Below are positions 19,242 through 27,178 of a stretch of DNA of 64,000 nt, piece after piece. This DNA comes from an uncultured Lachnospiraceae bacterium (GTDB taxonomy: Bacteria > Bacillota > Clostridia > Lachnospirales > Lachnospiraceae), in contig USGM01000003.1 in NCBI GenBank assembly GCA_900554205.1, positions 12,367 through 76,366 of the forward strand, given 5' to 3'. A program made the translations under genes and the position numbers. Numbering within the stretch: position 1 is the stretch's first letter; the number at the start of each line of letters is the position of its first letter. The notes under the pieces were generated by a model. That model made no database searches, was not told the origin of the DNA, and saw nothing but the letters and a program-made list of their open reading frames with translations.

Positions 19242-21233
19242 TTACAGCTTCATAAATACCGGGATGTACTCGAGCGGGGCATCACAGGTGATGGTCTGGC
19301 CTCCGGTGTACTCCCTGCCGTCGTTGAGGTTCTTCCAGCTTCCGGCGGGCAGGTATACCTCGCGCTCGCGCTGACCGGCCTGCAGAATGGGAGCAACCAG
19401 ATAACTGGAGCCGAACATATACTGGTCGGTTACCTCCCAGCATTTTGCATCGGAGGGGAACTCATAGAACATGGTTCTCATCAGCGGGGAACCGTTCTCG
19501 CTCGCCTCTCGCATAAGCCCTTCAATGTAAGGCTTGAGGGACTGCCGCAGATCGAGCTGGCACTTCATGACCCTGAAAGCATCATCGCCGTAGCTCCAGA
19601 GCTCGTTAGGCTGACCGGTGTAGAGGCTGCCGCCGCCGAAATCCTTGTCGGAGAGGGGCGGGATATTGTGGGGACCGCGGTCGCCGTGCATTCTGAGGAT
19701 CGGGGAGAAGACCGCAAATTCATACCAGCGCAGCAACAGCTCATGGAAGGCGGGATCAGCGACATCATCGGTCATAAAGCCGCCGATGTCCGTTGTCCAC
19801 CAGGGAATTCCCGCAAGTCCGATATTCAGACCGCCGAAGAGCTGGTCGCGCAGGGACTCGAAGGAGCTGGGAACATCGCCGGACCATACGAGCGTCGAGT
19901 ATTTCTGGCTGCCTGCCCATGCACTACGGACAAGGTGGAGCATATTCTTCTCCTTTTGTTCAGCCGTGATGCCATCGCAGAAGCTCTTGGCGTACAGCTG
20001 CGGATAGATGTTGCTGACTTCGAGCGCACAACCGATGGCATACCGATAGTTGTCGTAGTCGTAGACGGCATAATCGGGTTCTGCGTTGTCGAGCCAGAAC
20101 ATGTCGATACCGTAATCGTAATAATTTTTCTTACATTTTTCCCAGATAAATTCTCTGGCAGCAGGATTGGTCACATCGATCTCCAGACAATCCCCCTGAA
20201 AATCATAGGTCTGAATGCTTCCGCGCTCGGTTCTGATCAGGTAGCCGCGGTCAAGCATCTCCTCGAAGTTCTCGCTCTTGCGGTCAACAGACGGCCATAC
20301 GGAAACCATGACCTTTGTTCCCATCGCGTGAAGCTCGTCGCACATTGCCTTGGGATCGGGCCAGTATTCCGGGTCGAAGTGCCAGTCGCCCTGCCTTGTC
20401 CAGTGGAAGAAGTCGATGACGATGACATCCAGCGGAATGCCCAGTTCCTTATATTTTCTGGCAACGGAGAGAACCTCGTCCTGTGTGCGGTAGCGCAGCT
20501 TACACTGCCAGAGTCCCAAGAGCCCATCGGGGATCATCGGGGTACGACCGGTCACATCGGTATATTTCCGTAGAATTTCATCCGGCGTGGAGCCGACGGT
20601 GATCCAGTAATCCATTTCCTTTGTAGCCTGTGCGTTCCACTCCGTATAGTTTCTGCCGAAGGACACCTTTCCAACACCGGGATTGTTCCAGAGGAAGCCA
20701 TAGCCGAGGCTGGATACGGCAAAGGGAACCGTCACCTGGGAGTTGCGCTGTGCAAGCTCGAGAACACAGCCCTTCAGATCCAGATAGCCGTGCTGGTATT
20801 GTCCCATGCCGAAAATTCTTTCCTGATCGTTACTCTCAAAGCGGACGGTGAGCGAGTAATCTCCGCCGACAATGGGCTTGTATTCGCGTCCCCTGATCTT
20901 CAGGCAACGGCTTTCGCGGCATTTCGGCTCATCATAGTCGCGGTGGTATTCCTTCAGAAGCAGTTCGCCGTCACGGTAAAAGGTCAGCATGCCGGAACTG
21001 CTCACACGGGCGCTGAGTCTGCCGTTCGTGATGGTTGCGCTGCCCTGACCGTCGATGGAGACGGCGACAGAGGTATTTGCGTCAACGGCTTCGGATAATG
21101 CCCAGCTGCGTCCGGTAAATTCCATGTACTCCGTGGCGCGGACGCGCAGGGAATCCGTGCCCCATGCTTCGATCAGGAGTGTCTCATTTCTGCGCCGTGC
21201 AATCAGCACATTGTCCTTTTTTTCAAAATTCAT
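19242..21233 (-). CDS. GH31 glycosidase (alpha-xylosidase/alpha-glucosidase type)
   Basis: A cytoplasmic 663-residue family 31 glycoside hydrolase with no signal peptide. An N-terminal beta domain precedes the TIM barrel. The catalytic nucleophile is Asp382 in DMFWLDNAEPD and the acid/base is Asp453 in LVWSGDVPSSF. The WLDNAEP form of the nucleophile motif differs from WNDMNEP of typical alpha-glucosidases and is closer to that of alpha-xylosidase-like members. The ATG at 21233 has AAAGGACAG upstream; an open frame continues 62 codons further but lacks a good start. It is divergent from an AraC regulator, which probably controls it. Exact substrate cannot be read from sequence. Confidence 0.88.
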   Translation of the reverse strand: MNFEKKDNVLIARRRNETLLIEAWGTDSLRVRATEYMEFTGRSWALSEAVDANTSVAVSIDGQGSATITNGRLSARVSSSGMLTFYRDGELLLKEYHRDYDEPKCRESRCLKIRGREYKPIVGGDYSLTVRFESNDQERIFGMGQYQHGYLDLKGCVLELAQRNSQVTVPFAVSSLGYGFLWNNPGVGKVSFGRNYTEWNAQATKEMDYWITVGSTPDEILRKYTDVTGRTPMIPDGLLGLWQCKLRYRTQDEVLSVARKYKELGIPLDVIVIDFFHWTRQGDWHFDPEYWPDPKAMCDELHAMGTKVMVSVWPSVDRKSENFEEMLDRGYLIRTERGSIQTYDFQGDCLEIDVTNPAAREFIWEKCKKNYYDYGIDMFWLDNAEPDYAVYDYDNYRYAIGCALEVSNIYPQLYAKSFCDGITAEQKEKNMLHLVRSAWAGSQKYSTLVWSGDVPSSFESLRDQLFGGLNIGLAGIPWWTTDIGGFMTDDVADPAFHELLLRWYEFAVFSPILRMHGDRGPHNIPPLSDKDFGGGSLYTGQPNELWSYGDDAFRVMKCQLDLRQSLKPYIEGLMREASENGSPLMRTMFYEFPSDAKCWEVTDQYMFGSSYLVAPILQAGQREREVYLPAGSWKNLNDGREYTGGQTITCDAPLEYIPVFMKL

Positions 21234-21298
21234 ATTCTGTCCTTTCCGACGCATGACAATCGCATGCAGTCTGTAAAAATTTATTTGTGAATTTGCGT

Positions 21299-21360
21299 TT
21301 GACTTTCTGAACCTGCTATCATTATAATGATATTCGGATAAGAAAACTTTAAGGTTTTCT
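21299..21360 (+). promoter_or_regulatory. araC-type gene promoter with adjacent palindrome
   Basis: TTGACT (21299-21304) and TATAAT (21323-21328), 18 bases apart, point toward the AraC gene. A 20-base near-perfect palindrome, AGAAAAC-TTTAAG-GTTTTCT (21341-21360), sits just past the expected transcription start. On the other strand the symmetric ATTATAAT offers a -10 for the GH31 gene, but its -35 (AAGTTT) is poor, as expected for an activator-dependent promoter. Confidence 0.5.
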
Positions 21361-21435
21361 GCAAAAACTAACACAATTTTGACTATGTAAGAATGTGCTA
21401 TGTAATCCGGGTTTTGCATTTCAGGGAAGGGCAGG

Positions 21436-22329
21436 TTGATCGGAGTGACTACAAATATTGAAATTCTGCGGGAGCAGTGTGCGCATGGAAATGCAATGTT
21501 CCCTTTGATGGTACATAGATTTCAGACGAATCCACAGTTTCGGGAGAGGGTCAGCTGCCACTGGCACAACGAGCTGGAGATCCTGATTGTGACGGAAGGT
21601 GCGGCACAGATCCAGATCGATGATAAGAGCTATACGGTAAAGGAGGGGGAAATGGTCTTTGTCCTGCCGAACCGCCTGCATTCTGCGCAGGCAGAGGAGG
21701 GCACACCGTTTTCCTTTCTGGCGGTGGTCTTTGATGAGGCACTGCTGAACAGCTTTGTGCGCGATGAGATTCAGCAGAAATATTTTGACAGCGTAAAGGA
21801 AGGGAGGATATTTTTTCCCGAGTACATCTGCCGGAAGGAGCCGTGGCAGAGCCAGCTTCATTCTGTTTTAATGGAAATCTGCGAACGGTTTGAAAAAGCG
21901 GGAAAGGCATATGAACTGCTGATCAAGGCGAAATTATATGAGGTGTGGTATCTCCTCTACACGCACGCTGCGCTGATAGAGGGGGCTGCGAGCGGAGCGC
22001 GGGACAGCAGGGCGGTTATGACAAAGGAGGTCATTGCCTACATACAGGAGCACTATGAGGAACACATCGGTATCCCAGAGCTGGCGGAGCGTTTTCATGT
22101 CAGCGAGGGGCATCTTTGCCGGATGTTTAAGGGAATGACCCAGAAATCGGTCGTGGAATATCTGAATTATTACCGGATCAGTGTCAGCGTCGAACTGCTG
22201 AACATGGGGGAGCATGATATCGGGCAGATCGCCGGCATGACAGGCTTTAACAATATCAGCTACTTTAACAGGATGTTCCGCAGGTTCATGCGCATGACAC
22301 CGTCCGAGTACAAAAAGCTGCAGGGGTAG
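21436..22329 (+). CDS. AraC-family transcriptional regulator
   Basis: A 297-residue regulator with an N-terminal cupin sensor (HWHNELEILIVTEGAAQIQI, about 38-57, typical of sugar-binding AraC cupins) and a C-terminal double helix-turn-helix (about 195-297), ending with GFNNISYFNRMFRRFMRMTPSEYKK. The start may be TTG at 21436, with GGGAAGG five bases upstream, or GTG at 21445. It is divergent from a GH31 gene and likely activates it in response to a sugar. It converges on the LacI gene, with 16 bases between the stops. A weak 8-base inverted repeat at 22350-22375 could end transcription. Confidence 0.88.
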   Translation: MIGVTTNIEILREQCAHGNAMFPLMVHRFQTNPQFRERVSCHWHNELEILIVTEGAAQIQIDDKSYTVKEGEMVFVLPNRLHSAQAEEGTPFSFLAVVFDEALLNSFVRDEIQQKYFDSVKEGRIFFPEYICRKEPWQSQLHSVLMEICERFEKAGKAYELLIKAKLYEVWYLLYTHAALIEGAASGARDSRAVMTKEVIAYIQEHYEEHIGIPELAERFHVSEGHLCRMFKGMTQKSVVEYLNYYRISVSVELLNMGEHDIGQIAGMTGFNNISYFNRMFRRFMRMTPSEYKKLQG

Positions 22330-22345
22330 GGAGCCAATAGGCAAA

Positions 22346-23350
22346 CTATGTGTGTGAAGATTTTCTGTCACACACGGAATCACGGACAACAAGATTTACG
22401 TCAAGAATCACATTCTCCGCCGGAAGGGAAGGATCTTCAAGATGGCGGAAGAGAATGTCCAGAGCATATTTTGCCTTTTGCTCTATATTCTGTGCAACTG
22501 TAGTCAGCTGTGGAGTCAGGAAGCTAGAAAGAGGAAGGTTATCAAAACCGATTACGGAGTAATCCTCTGGGATACAGTAGCTCTTTTTGCGCAGAGCGCT
22601 GATCAATTCTATTGCATGCATGTCACTATCAAGAAACACAGCTGTTGCAGGTACAGACAGGCAACATAGCCTTTCTACACATTCTTCCATGTGACAGGAA
22701 TCGATGATGTTGCAGTCGGGCAGTGAAAAACCATTCTGTTCCAGTGTGTCCCGAAAGCCATTCAGACGTTGCTGGATTACTTTACTGTCTTCAATATAAG
22801 AGGAGACAAAGGAGAAGGCAGTATGTCCTTTTTCGATAAAATGTTTCGCTGCCAGTACACCACCCTTGTAATCGTCGATGCCGATATTGATTACCTGCCG
22901 CATATTGCTGTAGCTGTCTGTAAAGACCAGAGGCATTGGGTTGCTTGTCTGTATTTTTTGCATATCCTTATCGAAGGTGCCGAAAAAGATTGCTCCCTGA
23001 GCGCGCCAGGATTGCAAATGCTGGGTGACTTCAGAATAGTCACTTACAAAGTGTACCATGGTATTGAAACCGCGGTCCTGTATTCCCTGAATGATATAGT
23101 TCAGCATAGAAGCATTGTATGGGGAACTGAGGGGAGTCTCTGTTCCCTGTATGAGAATGGAAATGATGTTCGAAGATTTGGAAGACAGGTTTCGCGCTGA
23201 ATAATTGGGGACATAACCCAGCCGGTCTATAATTTCCTGTATTTTTCTAATGTTCTCTTCAGAAACTTCACCATATCTTTTATTGATAACACGGGAGACG
23301 GTCATTACACTGACACCGGCTTCCTGCGCAATTTCCTTTAATGTAGCCAT
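22346..23350 (-). CDS. LacI-family repressor of the adjacent GH31 transport operon
   Basis: A 334-residue LacI/GalR regulator. The N-terminal helix-turn-helix reads LKEIAQEAGVSVMTVSRVIN (3-22), with hinge residues near YSARNLSS. The periplasmic-binding-like sensor domain fills the rest, ending with FLTPQLTTVAQNIEQKA. The start follows GGAGGAACACTC. The gene is divergent from the permease-binding protein-GH31 operon. Three copies of a palindrome with a central CG, GRTAACGATAAC-like, lie in the shared 296-base gap. One lies just downstream of its own promoter, indicating autoregulation. The inducer is unknown, presumably an alpha-linked oligosaccharide. Confidence 0.92.
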   Translation of the reverse strand: MATLKEIAQEAGVSVMTVSRVINKRYGEVSEENIRKIQEIIDRLGYVPNYSARNLSSKSSNIISILIQGTETPLSSPYNASMLNYIIQGIQDRGFNTMVHFVSDYSEVTQHLQSWRAQGAIFFGTFDKDMQKIQTSNPMPLVFTDSYSNMRQVINIGIDDYKGGVLAAKHFIEKGHTAFSFVSSYIEDSKVIQQRLNGFRDTLEQNGFSLPDCNIIDSCHMEECVERLCCLSVPATAVFLDSDMHAIELISALRKKSYCIPEDYSVIGFDNLPLSSFLTPQLTTVAQNIEQKAKYALDILFRHLEDPSLPAENVILDVNLVVRDSVCDRKSSHT

Positions 23351-23367
23351 GAGTGTTCCTCCAATTT

Positions 23368-23379
23368 GATAACGATAAC
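23368..23379. promoter_or_regulatory. LacI operator O1
   Basis: GATAACGATAAC, 18 bases upstream of the lacI-type start codon and just after the expected start of its transcript. It has a central CG typical of LacI-family operators. It is identical to the site at 23453. Confidence 0.7.
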
Positions 23380-23395
23380 GTACAATTTAATATGA

Positions 23396-23424
23396 ATTAT
23401 ACTGAAAAAATTAGGAAAAAGCAA
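23396..23424 (-). promoter_or_regulatory. Promoter of the lacI-type gene
   Basis: On the minus strand, TTGCTT (23419-23424) and TATAAT (23396-23401) with a 17-base spacer. O1 lies about 10 bases past the expected transcription start. Confidence 0.7.
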
Positions 23425-23452
23425 GAAATAGAAGTATTTTGGCAAACAATTT

Positions 23453-23464
23453 GATAACGATAAC
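23453..23464. promoter_or_regulatory. LacI operator O2
   Basis: A second exact GATAACGATAAC, with flanking TTT shared with O1. It sits upstream of both promoters, 85 bases from O1 and 154 from O3. These distances would allow DNA looping. Confidence 0.65.
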
Positions 23465-23570
23465 AAATAAATGACAAGCGAAATCAGCTCAAAAAAAATA
23501 CTGTATAGTGCATAATGTATAAAAACAAACAATAAAAACTGTACAAATTGGAAGAAATGGCAATAATATA

Positions 23571-23618
23571 TTGACAATCAACAAGGAATAAGATATTCTA
23601 CAAACAGTTAACGATAAC
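23571..23618 (+). promoter_or_regulatory. Promoter of the GH31 transport operon with LacI operator O3
   Basis: TTGACA (23571-23576) and TATTCT (23594-23599), 17 bases apart, form a near-consensus promoter. The operator GTTAACGATAAC (23607-23618) begins at the expected transcription start, an arrangement for simple repression. Of the three sites this one has the best dyad symmetry (one mismatched pair). The ribosome site GGAGGGTTGTTATT follows. Confidence 0.8.
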
Positions 23619-23646
23619 AGTAAAGAAAAAACGGAGGGTTGTTATT

Positions 23647-24570
23647 ATGAAAAATAAAAGGAAAGGAAAGCTGATACATCGCGTAGCAAGAAACTGGGGA
23701 TTGTATCTGATGTTGATGCCGGCGTTTGTTCTGCTGATCTGCTTTACATATCGCCCAATGTACGGCGTACTGATTGCCTTCAAGGAGTATAAGGCTTCGC
23801 TGGGCATCATGGGCAGCGCATGGGCAGATCCGTGGTACAAATTTTTCCGTAAGTTTTTTCTCTCTTACCAGTTTAAGACAACAATCGTTAATACACTGAC
23901 GATCACACTGTACAGCCTTCTGGTCTTCCCGGTGCCGATCATCCTTGCCCTTGGGATCAACCAAATGAAAAATGGAAAGTATAAAAAAATTTTCCAGACG
24001 GTAACCTATATGCCTCATTTTATTTCAACAGTGGTTATGGTTGGGCTGATCACATTGCTGTTATCGCCCGGAAGCGGTGTGTTTGGCGCGATTTGCAGGG
24101 CTATTGGCCTTGAGGCGCCGAACCTGATGGGAAAGGCAGCGGCCTTTAAACATCTGTATGTCTGGTCGGATGTATGGCAGCATGCAGGATGGGACAGCAT
24201 CATTTATCTTGCGGCGTTGTCGGGGGTTGATCCCAGTCTGTACGAGGCCGCGACGGTGGATGGTGCAACGGCACTTCAGAAAATCAAATATGTAGACATT
24301 CCTATGCTTATTCCGACGGCGGTAATTATGCTGATCTTGCGAGTGGGCGGAATTATGAGTCTTGGATTTGAAAAAGTGTATCTGATGCAGAATGATCTGA
24401 ATATTTCTGCTAGTGAGGTTATTTCGACCTATGTGTACAAGATTGGTGTAATTAATACACAGTACAGCTATTCGGCGGCAATTAACCTTTTCAGTACGGT
24501 CGTGAATTTCGTAATGCTTCTACTGGTAAACAAAATATCCAAATCAGTCAGCGAAAACAGCCTGTGGTAG
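23647..24570 (+). CDS. ABC sugar permease, LplB-type
   Basis: A 307-residue inner-membrane component of a carbohydrate importer, with six predicted helices. The ATPase-contact EAA loop reads YEAATVDGATALQKIKYVDI followed by PML, a good match to the consensus. It resembles LplB-type permeases, which pair with YtcP-type partners and large lipoprotein binding proteins. It is the first gene of an operon with the second permease, the binding protein and three GH31 enzymes. No ATPase gene is present, so a shared MsmK-like ATPase encoded elsewhere is expected. Confidence 0.92.
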   Translation: MKNKRKGKLIHRVARNWGLYLMLMPAFVLLICFTYRPMYGVLIAFKEYKASLGIMGSAWADPWYKFFRKFFLSYQFKTTIVNTLTITLYSLLVFPVPIILALGINQMKNGKYKKIFQTVTYMPHFISTVVMVGLITLLLSPGSGVFGAICRAIGLEAPNLMGKAAAFKHLYVWSDVWQHAGWDSIIYLAALSGVDPSLYEAATVDGATALQKIKYVDIPMLIPTAVIMLILRVGGIMSLGFEKVYLMQNDLNISASEVISTYVYKIGVINTQYSYSAAINLFSTVVNFVMLLLVNKISKSVSENSLW

Positions 24571-24589
24571 GGTCTGATGGGAGGAAAAA

Positions 24590-25456
24590 ATGAAAGATAA
24601 AGTATTCCGGTTTTTTTTATATCTGATTTCAGGATTTATTCTTCTGATTGTGTTATATCCGCTGTATTTTGTCGTGATTGCGTCCTTCAGTGACCCATCC
24701 GCCGTGGCGAGCGGGCAGGTCTGGCTTGTGCCGAAGGGGCTGACGCTCGACGGATACAAGGAGTTGTTCAGGCATAATGAGATATGGACAGGTTATGCAA
24801 ATACAATTCTCTATACCATCGCAGGAACGTTTATCGGTGTTGCTGTAAACATATTCGCTGCTTACGCATTGTCGAAAAAGGATCTTGTCGGTAGAAAGGT
24901 GTTGATGTGGCTCTTTGTATTTACAATGTTTTTTAACGGTGGATTGGTTCCTACCTTCATAACGATCAAGGATTTTGGACTGTATAACACCTTCTGGGTC
25001 ATGGTACTTCCGTTTTCTGTCTCGGTATATAACATCATTGTAGCCAGAACCTTTTTTGAAAACACAATTCCGGCTGAATTAAATGATGCAGCAAAGATAG
25101 ATGGCTGTGGAAATATCTACTATTTCTTTAAAATTGTATTGCCGCTGTCAAAAGCCATCCTGGCGGTAATCGCACTCTGGACAGCGGTTGGTATGTGGAA
25201 TTCCTATTTTAACGCATTGGTCTATTTGAAGGATTCCTGGCGTTACCCGTTACAGCTGGCTTTGAGAAATATTTTGATAACAAACAATTTGCAGATGTCC
25301 TTTGGCAGCGGGGAGGCGATGCAGATCGCCTTAAGGCTTTCAAATCTGATGAGGTATTCCGTCATCATTGTTTCGACATTGCCTATTATGTGCGTTTATC
25401 CGTTTGCGCAGAAATATTTTAATCAGGGTGTCATGATCGGTGCGGTAAAAGGCTAG
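24590..25456 (+). CDS. ABC sugar permease, YtcP-type
   Basis: The second permease of the importer, 288 residues with six predicted helices. It has the family's opening RFFLYLISGFILLIVLYPLY and an EAA-type loop ELNDAAKIDGCGNIYYFFKI followed by VLPL. The last residues, AQKYFNQGVMIGAVKG, are the standard C-terminal signature of this permease type. Twenty bases after the first permease; the ribosome site GGGAGGAAAAA is present. It should form a heterodimer with the preceding protein. Confidence 0.92.
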   Translation: MKDKVFRFFLYLISGFILLIVLYPLYFVVIASFSDPSAVASGQVWLVPKGLTLDGYKELFRHNEIWTGYANTILYTIAGTFIGVAVNIFAAYALSKKDLVGRKVLMWLFVFTMFFNGGLVPTFITIKDFGLYNTFWVMVLPFSVSVYNIIVARTFFENTIPAELNDAAKIDGCGNIYYFFKIVLPLSKAILAVIALWTAVGMWNSYFNALVYLKDSWRYPLQLALRNILITNNLQMSFGSGEAMQIALRLSNLMRYSVIIVSTLPIMCVYPFAQKYFNQGVMIGAVKG

Positions 25457-25491
25457 CGCTGATCGTAACATAGATAAAAGGAGGAAAAAAT

Positions 25492-27123
25492 ATGAAGAAA
25501 GTAACAAAACAAGCAATCAGTCTTCTGTGCGCTTCCGCGATGCTGTGTATGACAGCGTGCGGCGGGGAGAGTACAGGAGCGGCAAACACAGGAGAAAGTA
25601 AGAAGACAGATTCTGCTCCTGTGTCGGAGAGTGACAACTTTCATAAGGAGGGAATGCCCATTGTCGATGAACCTGTAACTCTGACAGTGCTGACCACACG
25701 CTGGGGAAATATGGGAGACAGCTTTAAGAACAATGAATTTTTGAAGAAACTTGAAGAAGAATCCAATGTCAAGATCGAGTGGCAGGTGCAGTCGCTGAAT
25801 GACTGGGGCGAACAGAAAGGCATTATGCTTGCGGGCGGAGAATTGCCGGATATCATTTTTGGCTTTCAGACTTTTAATGATGCGGATATCATGAACAATC
25901 TGGATCTGTTTATTCCGTTGGATGACCTTGTGGATGAGTACATGCCGAACTACAAGAAAGCAATGGAAGAGATGCCTGATCTGAAGAAGATCGCAACGTT
26001 CCCCGATGGCAAAATGTATTCTATGAGTAAGAATTTGCCGCTCAGACCGGTTTCCTGTAACCAGCCGATTATTAACAAACAGTGGCTTGACAACCTTGGC
26101 CTTAAGGTTCCCACAACGGTGGATGAACTGTATAATGTGCTTAAGGCGTTCAAGGAACAGGATGCAAACGGAAACGGCGACCCGAATGATGAAATTCCGA
26201 TTTCCGGAGCGAAGGGAATTTCCATGGACCTGCTCAATCCTTTTGGAATTACTGACATCACTGGGTACAAGATGATGGTAAACAGCGATGGAACGTTGAC
26301 TTACTATCCGACATCGGAACAGTATAAAGAGGGAATCAAATGGCTGCACAAACTGTATGAGGAAGGAATCATTGACCCGGAGGCATTTACACAGGACGAT
26401 TCCATGCTTTCCGCAAAGAGACAGGACCCCAATGTTTCCAGAGTAGGATTTGAGTATGCGTGGACACCTGATTCCAACTTTGGACAGTGGTCATCTGAGT
26501 ACGAGATTATTCCGCCGATTGCCGGAGCAGACGGTAAGGCATATACAGGAGGAGATCCTAACGGGGTTTCCAGTATCATGAGAAATGAGGTTCTGATCAC
26601 AAAATTCTGTGAGCATCCGGAAATTGCCGCCAGATGGATTGACCAGTTTTACACCGGAGAGGCAAGTATTCAGAACTTCTGGGGAGGCATAGGAACGGTT
26701 ATTACCAAGCATGATGACGGAACCTATACTTTGAACGATCCGCCGGAAGGAACCAGTGCTGATTCATGGTATTGGGATTCCAGCCTGAGAGATTTTGGAC
26801 CGAAGTATGTAAGCAAGGAATTCCAGAAGAATATTAAGCTCTCATCCACAAGCGGAGACGGACTGAAGGTCGAGCTGAGTAAGATAGCAGAGGATACCGT
26901 TACTACACCGTATCCCAATGTAATGTTCACGTTGGAAGAAAACGAACAGCTTCCGACACTCACTACGGATATTGATAAGTATGTAGAAAGTACCCGTGCA
27001 TTGTGGATAACTGAGGGCGGTATAGATGAAGGCTGGGACGAGTATGTCAATCAGCTGAATGCAATGGGATTAAAGGATTTGATACAGATTTATACAGATG
27101 CTTATGAGCGTTACAGCAACTAA
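25492..27123 (+). CDS. ABC sugar-binding lipoprotein, LplA-type
   Basis: An extracellular solute-binding lipoprotein of 543 residues. The signal peptide ends in the lipobox MTAC with Cys23, followed by a Gly/Ser/Thr linker. The mature domain starts near EPVTLTVLTTRWGNMGDSFKNN, typical of the large family 1 binding proteins paired with LplB/YtcP. It has a Ca-loop-like EQDANGNGDPNDEIP. The ribosome site GGAGGAAAAAAT is strong. A stem-loop follows the stop, separating it from the GH31 genes. It presumably captures the oligosaccharide that the GH31 trio degrades. Confidence 0.93.
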   Translation: MKKVTKQAISLLCASAMLCMTACGGESTGAANTGESKKTDSAPVSESDNFHKEGMPIVDEPVTLTVLTTRWGNMGDSFKNNEFLKKLEEESNVKIEWQVQSLNDWGEQKGIMLAGGELPDIIFGFQTFNDADIMNNLDLFIPLDDLVDEYMPNYKKAMEEMPDLKKIATFPDGKMYSMSKNLPLRPVSCNQPIINKQWLDNLGLKVPTTVDELYNVLKAFKEQDANGNGDPNDEIPISGAKGISMDLLNPFGITDITGYKMMVNSDGTLTYYPTSEQYKEGIKWLHKLYEEGIIDPEAFTQDDSMLSAKRQDPNVSRVGFEYAWTPDSNFGQWSSEYEIIPPIAGADGKAYTGGDPNGVSSIMRNEVLITKFCEHPEIAARWIDQFYTGEASIQNFWGGIGTVITKHDDGTYTLNDPPEGTSADSWYWDSSLRDFGPKYVSKEFQKNIKLSSTSGDGLKVELSKIAEDTVTTPYPNVMFTLEENEQLPTLTTDIDKYVESTRALWITEGGIDEGWDEYVNQLNAMGLKDLIQIYTDAYERYSN

Positions 27124-27133
27124 CTAAATGTAG

Positions 27134-27159
27134 AGAGGAATCGTTTATGCGATTCCTCT
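27134..27159 (+). terminator. Stem-loop after the binding-protein gene (partial terminator or 3' stabiliser)
   Basis: GAGGAATCG (27135-27143) pairs perfectly with CGATTCCTC (27150-27158) around TTTATG; an A-T pair extends it by one. The following TTGTTAT is a weak U tract, so read-through into the GH31 genes is likely. Confidence 0.6.
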
Positions 27160-27178
27160 TGTTATGAAAGAGGTAGCT

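Noticed and set aside
19188..20573. 461-codon open frame opposite the GH31 gene
   Set aside because: It would start inside the bidirectional terminator, and the GH31 gene explains the sequence.
22350..22375. Inverted repeat at the LacI gene 3' end as a terminator
   Set aside because: The 8-base stem lies within the coding end and has no U tract; too weak to call.
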